From NCBI GenBank assembly GCA_934659445.1, contig CAKUHV010000013.1, positions 1 through 24,313 on the forward strand: DNA of 24,313 nt, read 5' to 3'. Position numbers and translations under genes: made by a program. The notes under the pieces are model-generated. The model was not told the origin of the DNA. It saw only the letters and a program-made list of their open reading frames with translations, and did no database searches. Positions 14,123-21,623 of this stretch are shown here, piece after piece; positions within the stretch are counted from its first letter, which is position 1, and every line of letters begins with the position of its first letter. This stretch comes from an uncultured Oscillospiraceae bacterium (GTDB taxonomy: Bacteria > Bacillota > Clostridia > Oscillospirales > Oscillospiraceae).

Positions 14123-14907
14123 GAGAGATCTACAGGCTGATCGACGAATTTGCGCCCTTTGAGACACAGCTGGATTTCGACAACGCCGGATTTCTGGCGG
14201 GCCGGGGGGAACAGGAGGTCAGCCGTGTGCTGGTGGCTCTGGACATCACGCAGGCGGTGGCGGAGGAGGCCGTCCGCCGGGAGTGCCAGCTGATCGTCTC
14301 CCACCACCCGGTGATCTTCGGCGGGATCAAGTCGATGACCGACGAAACGGTCACCGGCCGGGTGCTGCTGACTCTGGCGGAAAACGGCCTGTCGGCCATC
14401 TGCGCCCACACCAATCTGGATGCGGCGGAGGGCGGCGTGAACGACTGTCTGGCCCAGTGTCTGGGTCTGTCCGGGGCTGTCCTGCTGGAGCAGGGGGGAA
14501 TCGACCGGAAGGGCCGCCCCTACGGCATCGGACGGGTGGGCATGGCCCGCCGGCCCGGCCTGTCTGCGGCAGAGTATGCCGCCTACGTGAAAAAGCAGCT
14601 GAACGCCAACAGCCTGCGGTATGAGGACGCGGGCGTCCCCGTGGGCCGGGTGGCGGTGGGGGGCGGCTCCTGCGGCTCCATGCTGGAGCAGGTGCGGGCC
14701 GCCGGGTGTGACACCTTTGTCACCGCAGATGTGAAATACGACGTGTTCCTGTCCGCCCGGGCCATGGGCATCAACCTGCTGGATGCGGGGCACTACGCCA
14801 CGGAGAATGTGGTGTGTCCCGCGCTGGCGCAGCTGATCTCCGACGGCTTCCCCCAGGTGGAGGTGCTGCTGTCTGGCGACCACAGAGAGGTGTATCAGGA
14901 TGCGTGA
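14110..14907 (+). CDS. Nif3-like dinuclear metal centre protein
   Basis: A 265-residue NIF3/YbgI family protein, a hexameric ring with a two-metal site whose substrate is still uncertain (GTP cyclohydrolase I type 2-like annotations exist). Visible metal-ligand motifs are LIVSHHPVIF (~60-69), AHTNLDAAEGG (~99-109) and, near the C-terminus, GHYATENVV (~228-236). The start at 14110 has AAGGAG (14096-14101) eight bases upstream; the in-frame GTG at 14101 is part of that site. It overlaps trmK at its start and the membrane protein gene by eight bases at its end, implying translational coupling of all three. Confidence 0.92.
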   Translation: MATVREIYRLIDEFAPFETQLDFDNAGFLAGRGEQEVSRVLVALDITQAVAEEAVRRECQLIVSHHPVIFGGIKSMTDETVTGRVLLTLAENGLSAICAHTNLDAAEGGVNDCLAQCLGLSGAVLLEQGGIDRKGRPYGIGRVGMARRPGLSAAEYAAYVKKQLNANSLRYEDAGVPVGRVAVGGGSCGSMLEQVRAAGCDTFVTADVKYDVFLSARAMGINLLDAGHYATENVVCPALAQLISDGFPQVEVLLSGDHREVYQDA

Positions 14908-16564
14908 CTGGATCTCCCAGACCAACAGGCAGAAGGCGGGCTGGATACTGGCCCTTTGGGCGCTGCTGATGGTCCGGGCCTGCGCCGCCGGGCTGGAGTA
15001 CTGGCCCCAGCTGGACGACTACATTCAATATCACAACTACCCCACGGCGGAGTCCTTCTCCGCCCTGCAAAAGGCGGTGGGCCTGCTGGCCTCCCGCCCC
15101 CTGGCGGGGATCGCGGACTACTTCGTGTGGGGACGGATGTTCAGCTTTATGCTGCTGGGCGTGGCCATCGTCTCCCTGCTGTATGCGGTGACCGCGCTGG
15201 TGCTGTGGTCGGTGCTGGGCCGCTTTTTCCGGGTGGGTCCCCTGTTCCCGGTGATCATGGCCCTGCTGCCCCTTGGGGTGGAGGGCACCTACTGGATGTC
15301 TGCCTCCACCCGGGTAGTGGTGGGGATGTTCTGGGCGGCCCTGGCCGCCTGGCTGTTCCTGAAGTGGATGGACAGGCCAAAGGGGTGGACACTGGCGGCA
15401 TTTTTGGTGTGCCAGCTGCTGCCCTTCGGCTTCTATGAGCAGGCGGGCATCCTGGCGGTCACCCTGACGGTGGGGACGGCCATCCTGCGGTATGTCTACC
15501 GCGCGGAGGATCGGAAAAAGTGCCTGCTGGCCCTGTGGGCCCCGGCGTCCATGGTGCTGTATCTGCTGCTGACGCGGCTGCTGTCCAACGGCGGCGTGTA
15601 CGGCAGCCGCGCGGCCCTGATCCTGCCCGTCAGCCGGTACTATTTCAACACCTTCCTGCCCGACATTCTGGGGCAGATCTGGAAGGTTTTTATCAACGCA
15701 GACCTGCGGATCCTGATGCGGGGCTTCATCCGCGCGGCGCAGCAGCTGCTCCGCGGACAGCTGCTGCTGTGGTTTGTGCTGACGGCGGCGCTGTGCGCCG
15801 GAGTGTGTCTGCTGGGCCGGAAAACAAAGACGGAGGAGGGGCGTCTCCCCCTGTGGCTCCAGCTGCTCTCCGGTCTGCTGCTGGCCGCCGCGCCGGTGAC
15901 CCTGTTCCTTATTCTGGATAACCCCTGGTTCTCCCTGCGGGGGGCAGTGACCTCCTTCCCCGGGCTGGCCCTGATGGCGGACGGCGTGATGGAGGCCCTG
16001 TGGACAAAGACCGGCGTGCGCCGGGAGGCGCCCGCGGCTCTGGCCGCCCTGTGCGCCCTGGCGTTCTGTATGGCCGGGGCCAGCGAGATCGCCGACTATC
16101 GGGACACCTATCAGGCGGATCAGCGGGCGGCCCGCGCCGTATTGGACGTGATCTCCGCCGACCTGGCGGATGAGGAGGACTATCCCGCCCTGTCCGTAGG
16201 TATTCTGGGGCTGGAACCCACCTTCCTGCCGCGGCAGAACTACCTGTGGCACGAGCACGTCACCGGCTGCACTGAGAGCAGCTGGGCCTTCTCCGGTCTG
16301 GTGGGCAGTCTGGCGGACGGTCTGGCGCTGCCCTCCCTGAGTCCCCTGCCCAGCGCGCCCCTCTACCGCCGCTGGAACGCCGAGGCCAACCGCCCTGACC
16401 GTTTTGACCGCCTGTATTACTACGACGGCGCGGTGCTGGAGCCGGTGACGCTGGAGCCGACGGGGGAGAAGGCGTTCAACGTCCTGCGGGCGGACGGCTC
16501 TCAGCTGGGGCACATCTGGGAGGAGCCGGACGGCCTGGGCTATTTCGCCCTGGGGCAGCCCTGA
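14900..16564 (+). CDS. Unrecognised polytopic membrane protein (GT-C-like layout)
   Basis: A 554-residue protein with about ten to eleven membrane spans through residue ~400 and a C-terminal part of ~150 residues that is mostly soluble. After the first span comes a paired acidic motif (PQLDDYIQYHN, Asp39-Asp40); further conserved-looking positions are SRPLAG (~65-70), EGTYW (128-132) and FYEQAG (~178-183). An acidic pair in the first outside loop is a hallmark of GT-C-fold glycosyltransferases using lipid-linked sugars, so a surface or cell-wall glycosylation role is possible. I do not recognise a specific family. The ATG overlaps the nif3 end, with GAGAGG nine bases upstream. No partner glycosylation genes are nearby. 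Confidence is high that it is a real gene, low on function. Confidence 0.85.
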   Translation: MRDWISQTNRQKAGWILALWALLMVRACAAGLEYWPQLDDYIQYHNYPTAESFSALQKAVGLLASRPLAGIADYFVWGRMFSFMLLGVAIVSLLYAVTALVLWSVLGRFFRVGPLFPVIMALLPLGVEGTYWMSASTRVVVGMFWAALAAWLFLKWMDRPKGWTLAAFLVCQLLPFGFYEQAGILAVTLTVGTAILRYVYRAEDRKKCLLALWAPASMVLYLLLTRLLSNGGVYGSRAALILPVSRYYFNTFLPDILGQIWKVFINADLRILMRGFIRAAQQLLRGQLLLWFVLTAALCAGVCLLGRKTKTEEGRLPLWLQLLSGLLLAAAPVTLFLILDNPWFSLRGAVTSFPGLALMADGVMEALWTKTGVRREAPAALAALCALAFCMAGASEIADYRDTYQADQRAARAVLDVISADLADEEDYPALSVGILGLEPTFLPRQNYLWHEHVTGCTESSWAFSGLVGSLADGLALPSLSPLPSAPLYRRWNAEANRPDRFDRLYYYDGAVLEPVTLEPTGEKAFNVLRADGSQLGHIWEEPDGLGYFALGQP

Positions 16565-16589
16565 AAATAGCCCCCATTCTTGTTCCGCT

Positions 16590-16612
16590 CCCCGCCCCCC
16601 GCAGGGGCGGGG
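16590..16612 (+). terminator. GC-rich hairpin after the membrane protein gene
   Basis: CCCCGCCCC / GGGGCGGGG (16590-16598 with 16604-16612), 5-base loop. It lacks an immediate T-tract (TTCTTTC comes about ten bases later), so termination is probable but not certain. Confidence 0.55.
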
Positions 16613-16691
16613 AACATTGAGCTTCTTTCTGCCGGGGAACACAAAAGGAACTTGGGCAAAAAAGAAAAATGCAGGAATTTGAAAAATCAGC

Positions 16692-16720
16692 TTGCTATTT
16701 CAGAAAAAAAGTGCTAAACT
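16692..16720 (+). promoter_or_regulatory. Promoter of rplS
   Basis: TTGCTA (16692-16697), 17-base spacer, TAAACT (16715-16720) with TGC directly before it (extended -10). The surrounding 60 bases are AT-rich against a GC-rich background. Confidence 0.7.
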
Positions 16721-16736
16721 ACTTCAGTCTGAATAC

Positions 16737-16808
16737 GGGCGGTCCTCTGCGGCTGTTCTCCACAGAGGTGGGGACGTCAGCGCCGCACGAACGCCTCATA
16801 ACAGGAGG
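16737..16808 (+). ncRNA. Structured 5' leader of rplS, probable L19 leader
   Basis: Between the promoter and the ribosome binding site the RNA can form a closing stem GGCG/CGCC (16738-16741 with 16792-16795). Inside it, two alternatives compete: CCTCTG/CAGAGG (16744-16749 with 16763-16768) or TGCGGC/GCCGCA (16748-16753 with 16782-16787). The structure ends just before AGGAGG (16803-16808). Firmicutes rplS genes are known to carry an autoregulatory L19 leader at this position. Pairings were read by eye; the assignment rests on position plus structure. Confidence 0.5.
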
Positions 16809-16816
16809 AAAAAACA

Positions 16817-17158
16817 ATGGATTTGGTAAAGGCTTTCGCTGAAAAGTACCAGAAAGAGCAGCCCCCCGTCGTCGAGATCGGCGATACCGTCCGCGTCCAC
16901 CTGAAGGTCAAGGAAGGCAGCCGCGAGCGTATCCAGGTCTTCGAGGGCACCGTCATCGCCAAGCAGCACGGCGGCATCGAGGAGACCTTCACCGTCCGCC
17001 GTATCTCCTACGGCGTGGGCGTTGAGAAGGTGTTCCCCCTGCACGCCCCCTCCATCGAGAAGGTGGAGCTGGTTCGTCACGGTAAGGTTCGCCGGGCCAA
17101 GCTGTACTACCTGCGCGGCCGCGTGGGCAAGGCTGCCAAGGTCAAAGAAGCCCTGTGA
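16817..17158 (+). CDS. rplS: 50S ribosomal protein L19
   Basis: The 113-residue protein matches bL19 along its length: [32 protein letters not shown], then [48 protein letters not shown]. It sits at the 30S-50S interface. AGGAGG lies eight bases before the ATG, and codon use is strongly biased as expected for a ribosomal protein. In many Firmicutes it follows rpsP-rimM-trmD; those genes are not upstream here, and rplS has its own promoter and leader. A terminator hairpin begins six bases after the stop. Confidence 0.97.
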   Translation: MDLVKAFAEKYQKEQPPVVEIGDTVRVHLKVKEGSRERIQVFEGTVIAKQHGGIEETFTVRRISYGVGVEKVFPLHAPSIEKVELVRHGKVRRAKLYYLRGRVGKAAKVKEAL

Positions 17159-17163
17159 TCCAC

Positions 17164-17194
17164 AAAAGGAGCGGACCGGAAGGCCCGCTCCTTT
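17164..17194 (+). terminator. Terminator or attenuator between rplS and rbgA
   Basis: AAAAGGAGCGG / CCGCTCCTTTT (17164-17174 with 17184-17194) with a GGAA-capped top, a perfect 11-bp stem ending in a short T-run. It would lower transcription of rbgA-rnhB-yraN relative to rplS; no other promoter is evident in the 80-base gap. Confidence 0.75.
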
Positions 17195-17238
17195 TCCTAT
17201 CCAGACCGTCCGCCGGCGCGCGGCAGGAAGGAGACGCA

Positions 17239-18117
17239 ATGAATATTCAGTGGTATCCCGGCCACATGACCAAGACCCGGCGACAGATCGAGGCCGACCT
17301 GAAAAACGTGGATATCGTGGTAGAGATCGTAGATGCCCGCATCCCCATCTCCAGCCGCAACCCGGACATCGATGCCATCTGCGGGGACAAGCCCCGGCTG
17401 ATCGTGCTCAACCGGGCAGATCAGGCGGACCCCGGGCAGAACCGGGCGTGGGGGGCATACTTTAAGGCCCAGGGCCACGCGGTGCTGGAGACGGACGCCA
17501 GGACCGGGCGCGGTGTGGCGCAGTTTTCCGCCGTGGTGTGCAGCGTGCTGAAGGAGCAGATCGCCCGCTGGCGGGAGCGCGGCCAGGTGGGCCGCCCCGT
17601 GCGGGCCATGGTGGTGGGTGTGCCCAATGTGGGCAAATCCACCTTTATCAATAAGGTGGCCAAAAAGAAGTCCGCCAAGGCCGGCGACCGTCCGGGGGTC
17701 ACCCGGGGCAAGCAGTGGGTGAATGTGGACGCCGGACTGGATCTGCTGGATACCCCCGGCATCCTCTGGCCCAAGTTTGAGGACGAGCGCACCGGCATGG
17801 ATCTGGCCTTTACCGGCGCGGTGAAGGACGACATCATGGATGTAGAGACTCTGGGCTGTCACCTGATGGCCCTGCTGGGCCGCCGCTACCCCCAGGCCCT
17901 GATGACCGCATATAAGCTGCCGGCGATCCCGCCCCAGGAGGACGGGGAGAACGAGGTGGCCTATGGCTACCGCCTTCTGTGTCTGGCGGGACAGAAGCGG
18001 GGAATGAAGATCTCCGGCGGCGAGGTGGACACCGAGCGCATGGCCCGGGTACTGCTGGACGAGTATCGCGCCGGAAAGCTGGGGACCTTTACACTTGAAG
18101 TGCCGGAAGGAGTCTGA
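17239..18117 (+). CDS. rbgA: Ribosome biogenesis GTPase RbgA (YlqF)
   Basis: Circularly permuted GTPase needed for a late step of 50S assembly. The 292 residues begin MNIQWYPGHMTKTRRQIE, a family hallmark. Motif order is permuted: G4 (LNRAD, residues 57-61) comes before G1 (GVPNVGKST, 127-135) and G3 (DTPG, 171-174). Ala-rich and basic C-terminal residues bind rRNA. The G4 motif reads NRAD instead of the usual NKxD. The start at 17239 has AAGGAG five bases upstream and removes a non-conserved upstream extension. The order rplS-rbgA-rnhB is conserved in Firmicutes. Confidence 0.95.
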   Translation: MNIQWYPGHMTKTRRQIEADLKNVDIVVEIVDARIPISSRNPDIDAICGDKPRLIVLNRADQADPGQNRAWGAYFKAQGHAVLETDARTGRGVAQFSAVVCSVLKEQIARWRERGQVGRPVRAMVVGVPNVGKSTFINKVAKKKSAKAGDRPGVTRGKQWVNVDAGLDLLDTPGILWPKFEDERTGMDLAFTGAVKDDIMDVETLGCHLMALLGRRYPQALMTAYKLPAIPPQEDGENEVAYGYRLLCLAGQKRGMKISGGEVDTERMARVLLDEYRAGKLGTFTLEVPEGV

Positions 18118-18120
18118 ACG

Positions 18121-18723
18121 ATGGACTTGTGGCAGTATGAGCGGCAGGCCCGGGACGAGGGCTGGACGGCGATCTGCGGCTGCGACGAGGCCGGGGCCGG
18201 GCCACTGGCCGGGCCGGTGTACGCTGCGGCGGTGATCCTGCCCCTTGGACATGAGATCCCCGGCCTGAACGACTCCAAGAAGCTCAGCGAGAAAAAGAGA
18301 GAGGAGCTGTTCCCGGCGATCCAGACCCAGGCGCTGGCCTGGTCGGTGGCCAGTGTCGGCCCGGAGGAGATCGACGCCGCGGACATCCTCAGTGCCCGGA
18401 TGAAGGCCATGCAGCTGGCCATTGACGGCCTGTCCCGGCCTGCGGACTTTGCCCTGATCGACGGCAACCGGGACAAGGGCCGCTCCGCGGCCATCGTGAC
18501 GCCCCACCGGTGCGTCATCAAAGGGGACTCCCTGTCCGCCTCTATTGCCGCCGCGTCCATTCTGGCCAAGGTGAGCCGCGACCGGTATATGGTGGAGATG
18601 GCGAGGCAGTACCCCCAGTACGCCTTTGAGCGGCACAAGGGGTACGGCACCAGACTGCACTATGAGCGTCTGGCCCAATACGGCCCCAGTCCCATCCACC
18701 GCCTGACCTTTTTGAAGCCATGA
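18121..18723 (+). CDS. rnhB: Ribonuclease HII
   Basis: Cleaves RNA in RNA-DNA hybrids and at single embedded ribonucleotides. The 200 residues contain the catalytic acids Asp22-Glu23 (CDEAGAGPLAGP), Asp114 (LIDGN) and the later SILAKVSRDRYM region with another acidic ligand, plus HKGYGT near the end. The usual DEAGRGP motif has Ala instead of Arg, a substitution I believe occurs in related Clostridia. AAGGAG (18107-18112) lies inside the rbgA end; the ATG is three bases after that gene's stop. Confidence 0.95.
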   Translation: MDLWQYERQARDEGWTAICGCDEAGAGPLAGPVYAAAVILPLGHEIPGLNDSKKLSEKKREELFPAIQTQALAWSVASVGPEEIDAADILSARMKAMQLAIDGLSRPADFALIDGNRDKGRSAAIVTPHRCVIKGDSLSASIAAASILAKVSRDRYMVEMARQYPQYAFERHKGYGTRLHYERLAQYGPSPIHRLTFLKP

Positions 18724-19088
18724 CCGGGGGAGAGAAGCGGCTGCTGGGCCGCTGGGGCGAGGAGCTGGCCGCACGGGAGCTGGAGAAAAAGGGCTACCGC
18801 ATGGTGGCCGCAGGATGGCACTGCCGCTTCGGCGAGATCGACCTGATCTGTCAGGGGAGGGGCTTTCTATGCTTTGTAGAGGTAAAGCTACGGCGCACCG
18901 AGCGCTTCGGCACGCCCGCCGCCTTTGTGGATGCCCGCAAGCAGGAGAAGCTGCGAACCTCCGCCCAGCTGTACCTGGCCGAGCACGGCACTGAGCTTCA
19001 GCCCCGGTTTGATGTGGTGGAGATCCTGGCTCCTCAGGGGATGGACACAAGAGCCCCGGTCGTCCGGCACATAGAGAATGCCTTCTGA
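18720..19088 (+). CDS. YraN family protein (UPF0102)
   Basis: A 122-residue protein with the restriction-endonuclease-like core of the YraN family: GRWGEELAARELEKKGYRMVAAGWHCRFGEIDLICQ... then FVEVKLRR. The Glu, Asp and Glu-x-Lys positions match a nuclease-type active site, though the cellular role is not established. Its ATG overlaps the rnhB stop (ATGA), indicating translational coupling. It ends the rplS-rbgA-rnhB-yraN run, as in many Firmicutes. Confidence 0.93.
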   Translation: MTGGEKRLLGRWGEELAARELEKKGYRMVAAGWHCRFGEIDLICQGRGFLCFVEVKLRRTERFGTPAAFVDARKQEKLRTSAQLYLAEHGTELQPRFDVVEILAPQGMDTRAPVVRHIENAF

Positions 19089-19103
19089 TTTTCTCCGGAG
19101 CCC

Positions 19104-19132
19104 TTGACCGGCAGAAAAGAAGCTGTCATAAT
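19104..19132 (+). promoter_or_regulatory. Promoter of thrC
   Basis: TTGACC (19104-19109), 17-base spacer, CATAAT (19127-19132), preceded by TGT (extended -10). The predicted leader is about 70 bases, too short for a T-box. Confidence 0.6.
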
Positions 19133-19207
19133 ACGGAGTTGAGCCGCGCCGGCCCATGCCGGAGGGCGGAGGACACGATTTTCCCACAGAAAGGTTGGTT
19201 TTGAAAT

Positions 19208-20695
19208 ATGCAATATGTCAGTACGCGCGATGCTCAGCGGACCTATTCCGCGGCCCAGGCCATCGTACAGGGGCTGGCTCAGGACGGGGGGCTGCTGACG
19301 CCGGTCAGCCTGCCCCGGCTGCCCGAGACGGCGCTGAAGGAGATGACCGCCATGTCCTATCAGCAGCGGGCGGTCTATGTGATGCAGCTGTTCCTGGAGG
19401 ATTTTTCCCGGGAGGAGCTGACTGTCTTCGCTGCGGCGGCTTACGGCCCTGCCAAGTTCGATACGCCGGAGGTCACCCCTGTCCGCACACTGGACGGGAA
19501 CACCCACTGTCTGGAGCTGTGGCACGGGCCGACCTGCGCCTTTAAGGATCTGGCCCTTCAGATGCTGCCCCACCTGCTGACCGCCTCGTTGAAAAAGACG
19601 GCGGAGGAGAAGACGGTGTGCATTCTGGTGGCCACCTCCGGCGACACGGGGAAGGGGGCTCTTGAGGGCTTCCGGGATGTGGACCACACCAGGATCCTGG
19701 TGTTCTATCCCAAGGATGGCGTGTCCCAGGTGCAGCAGCTGCAGATGGTCACCCAGGAGGGGAATAATGTGGGCGTCTGCTCCGTGGTGGGCAACTTTGA
19801 CGATGCCCAGACCGGCGTGAAAAAGCTGTTCAGCGACGAAAAGCTCCGGGCAGAGCTGGCCCGGCGGGGGTATTTCCTGTCCTCTGCCAACTCCATCAAC
19901 TGGGGCCGGGTGCTGCCCCAGATCGTCTATTATATGTCCGCTTATTGCGACCTGCTGAAGACGGGCAAGATCGCGCAGGGCAGCCCCATCAACATCTGCG
20001 TGCCCTCGGGCAACTTCGGCAATATTCTGGCCGCCTACTTCGCGGCGGAGATGGGATTGCCGGTGGGGCGGCTGATCTGTGCCTCCAACCACAACAACGT
20101 CCTCACCGACTTTATCCGTACCGGCGTGTACGACAAAAACCGCACGTTCTACAACACCATGTCCCCCTCTATGGACATTCTGGTGTCCAGCAATCTGGAG
20201 CGGCTGCTGTATCTGCTGACCGGGCGGGACTCCGATCAGGTGAAGGGATATATGCGTCAGCTGGCGGATGCCGGACGCTATGAGGTGAGCGAGCAGGTGA
20301 AGGATAAGCTGCAAAGCCGTTTCAGCGCCTACTTCTGCGACGACCGGGAGACCCAGAAGGTCATCGGCCAGATCCATGAGAAGTACGGCTATCTCATCGA
20401 CCCCCACACCGCCGTGGGCTTCTCCGCGCTGGAGCAGTACCGGGCCGAGACCGGGGACGACACCCCGGCCATCGTCGCCTCTACGGCCAGCCCCTTCAAA
20501 TTCTGCGACAGTGTTCTGGGCGGTCTGGGCGTTCAGCCTGAGGGCCAGGGCCTGGAGCTGCTGGATCAGCTCAGCCGGGTCAGCGGCGAGCCCGTGCCCG
20601 CGCCCCTTGCCTGTCTGCGCAGCAAGCAGGTGCGCTTTACCCAGTCGGTGGAGAAGGACCGCATGGTGGACGCCGTGCTGTCTGTGTTGAGGTAG
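19208..20695 (+). CDS. thrC: Threonine synthase
   Basis: PLP enzyme converting O-phosphohomoserine to threonine. The 495-residue length and the N-terminal YVSTRDAQRTYSAAQAIVQGLAQDGGL match the long threonine synthase class. The PLP lysine is Lys113 in TCAFKDLALQ; phosphate contacts are expected in ATSGDTGKGAL (~137-147), and NSINWGRVLPQIVYY and CVPSGNFGNILAAY are characteristic. Its ribosome binding site is weak (AAGG about 14 bases upstream). The metallophosphoesterase gene starts three bases after the stop. No other threonine-pathway genes are adjacent. Confidence 0.96.
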   Translation: MQYVSTRDAQRTYSAAQAIVQGLAQDGGLLTPVSLPRLPETALKEMTAMSYQQRAVYVMQLFLEDFSREELTVFAAAAYGPAKFDTPEVTPVRTLDGNTHCLELWHGPTCAFKDLALQMLPHLLTASLKKTAEEKTVCILVATSGDTGKGALEGFRDVDHTRILVFYPKDGVSQVQQLQMVTQEGNNVGVCSVVGNFDDAQTGVKKLFSDEKLRAELARRGYFLSSANSINWGRVLPQIVYYMSAYCDLLKTGKIAQGSPINICVPSGNFGNILAAYFAAEMGLPVGRLICASNHNNVLTDFIRTGVYDKNRTFYNTMSPSMDILVSSNLERLLYLLTGRDSDQVKGYMRQLADAGRYEVSEQVKDKLQSRFSAYFCDDRETQKVIGQIHEKYGYLIDPHTAVGFSALEQYRAETGDDTPAIVASTASPFKFCDSVLGGLGVQPEGQGLELLDQLSRVSGEPVPAPLACLRSKQVRFTQSVEKDRMVDAVLSVLR

Positions 20696-20698
20696 AAA

Positions 20699-21418
20699 AT
20701 GGCCCTGTACGCCATTGGAGACACCCACCTGTCCCTGGGCTCCGACAAGCCCATGGACGTGTTCGGCCCCGGCTGGGCCGGATATGTGGAGCGATTGAGG
20801 GAGGGCTTTTCCGACGTGTCTGAGGAGGACACGGTGGTGCTGTGCGGCGATCTGTCCTGGGCCATGAGTCTGGAGGAGGGCCGCGCGGACTTTGCGTTTC
20901 TGCAGGAGCTGCCGGGGAAGAAGCTGCTGCTGAAGGGCAATCACGACTACTGGTGGTCCACAGCGGCGAAAATGCACCGCTTCTGGCAGGAAAACGGCTG
21001 GGACAAGCTGGACATCATCCACAACGGCTGCGCCCTGTACGGGGACGTGGCCCTGTGCGGCACCCGGGGCTGGTTCTACGAGGAGGACCGGGGGAAGCAC
21101 AGCGCCAAGATCTTCAACCGGGAGCTGATCCGGCTGGAGACCTCTCTGAAGGCGGCGGGAGAGCGGGAGAAGCTGTGCTTTCTCCATTATCCGCCGGTGT
21201 ATCAGGGCTACTGCTGCCGCGAGATCGTGGAGCTGCTGCACAAATACGGCGTGAAGCGGTGCTTCTACGGCCATCTCCACGGCTACAGCCACCGGCTGGC
21301 CGTGCGGGGCGAGCGGGACGGGATCGACTATCAGCTGGTCGCTGCCGACTATCTCCGCTTCCGTCCGGCGCTGATCCTGGGCGCGGAGCAGAGCTCTGGG
21401 CCGGAAACTGAGAGCTGA
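20699..21418 (+). CDS. Calcineurin-like metallophosphoesterase
   Basis: A 239-residue cytoplasmic protein with the full two-metal phosphoesterase motif set: GDTH (Asp8, His10), GDLSW (Asp51), GNHDYWW (Asn81, His82), FLHYPP and YGHLHGYSH. No signal peptide or membrane segment is present. The substrate cannot be predicted from the sequence. It starts three bases after thrC with no independent promoter visible, so it is likely translated from the thrC transcript. Confidence 0.92.
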   Translation: MALYAIGDTHLSLGSDKPMDVFGPGWAGYVERLREGFSDVSEEDTVVLCGDLSWAMSLEEGRADFAFLQELPGKKLLLKGNHDYWWSTAAKMHRFWQENGWDKLDIIHNGCALYGDVALCGTRGWFYEEDRGKHSAKIFNRELIRLETSLKAAGEREKLCFLHYPPVYQGYCCREIVELLHKYGVKRCFYGHLHGYSHRLAVRGERDGIDYQLVAADYLRFRPALILGAEQSSGPETES

Positions 21419-21485
21419 AACCCCGCCGGACCGGCGTGCCGGGACAAAAAACAAGAAAATTCATGGAAAATTCTTAAAAATGGTC

Positions 21486-21514
21486 TGGTCAAAACGCCGC
21501 TTATCTGGTAGAAT
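21486..21514 (+). promoter_or_regulatory. Extended -10 promoter of tig
   Basis: TGGTCA (21486-21491), 17-base spacer, TAGAAT (21509-21514) preceded by TGG. Transcription would start near 21521, leaving a leader of about 100 bases. Confidence 0.6.
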
Positions 21515-21567
21515 ATCGTGGCGAATATCTTAGGATGTGCCCCAGCAGACGGCCGTCCAAGTATCAA

Positions 21568-21617
21568 GGCGCGTGCTTTCCTCCTGTCCGGAGGGCTTCG
21601 CGCCATCAGGAGGAAAG
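21568..21617 (+). promoter_or_regulatory. tig leader with alternative hairpins that hide or free the ribosome binding site
   Basis: Form A: GGCGCG/CGCGCC (21568-21573 with 21599-21604) enclosing CCTCC/GGAGG (21580-21584 with 21590-21594); the ribosome binding site is free. Form B: CTTTCCTCCTG (21576-21586) pairs perfectly over 11 bases with CAGGAGGAAAG (21607-21617), which contains the tig ribosome binding site. The two forms use the same CCTCC bases and exclude each other. Confidence 0.65.
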
Positions 21618-21623
21618 TGTCAA

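Noticed and set aside
16670..16850. Short ORF running from 16670 through the rplS leader
   Set aside because: It spans the promoter, leader structure and ribosome binding site of rplS and has no initiation signal of its own.
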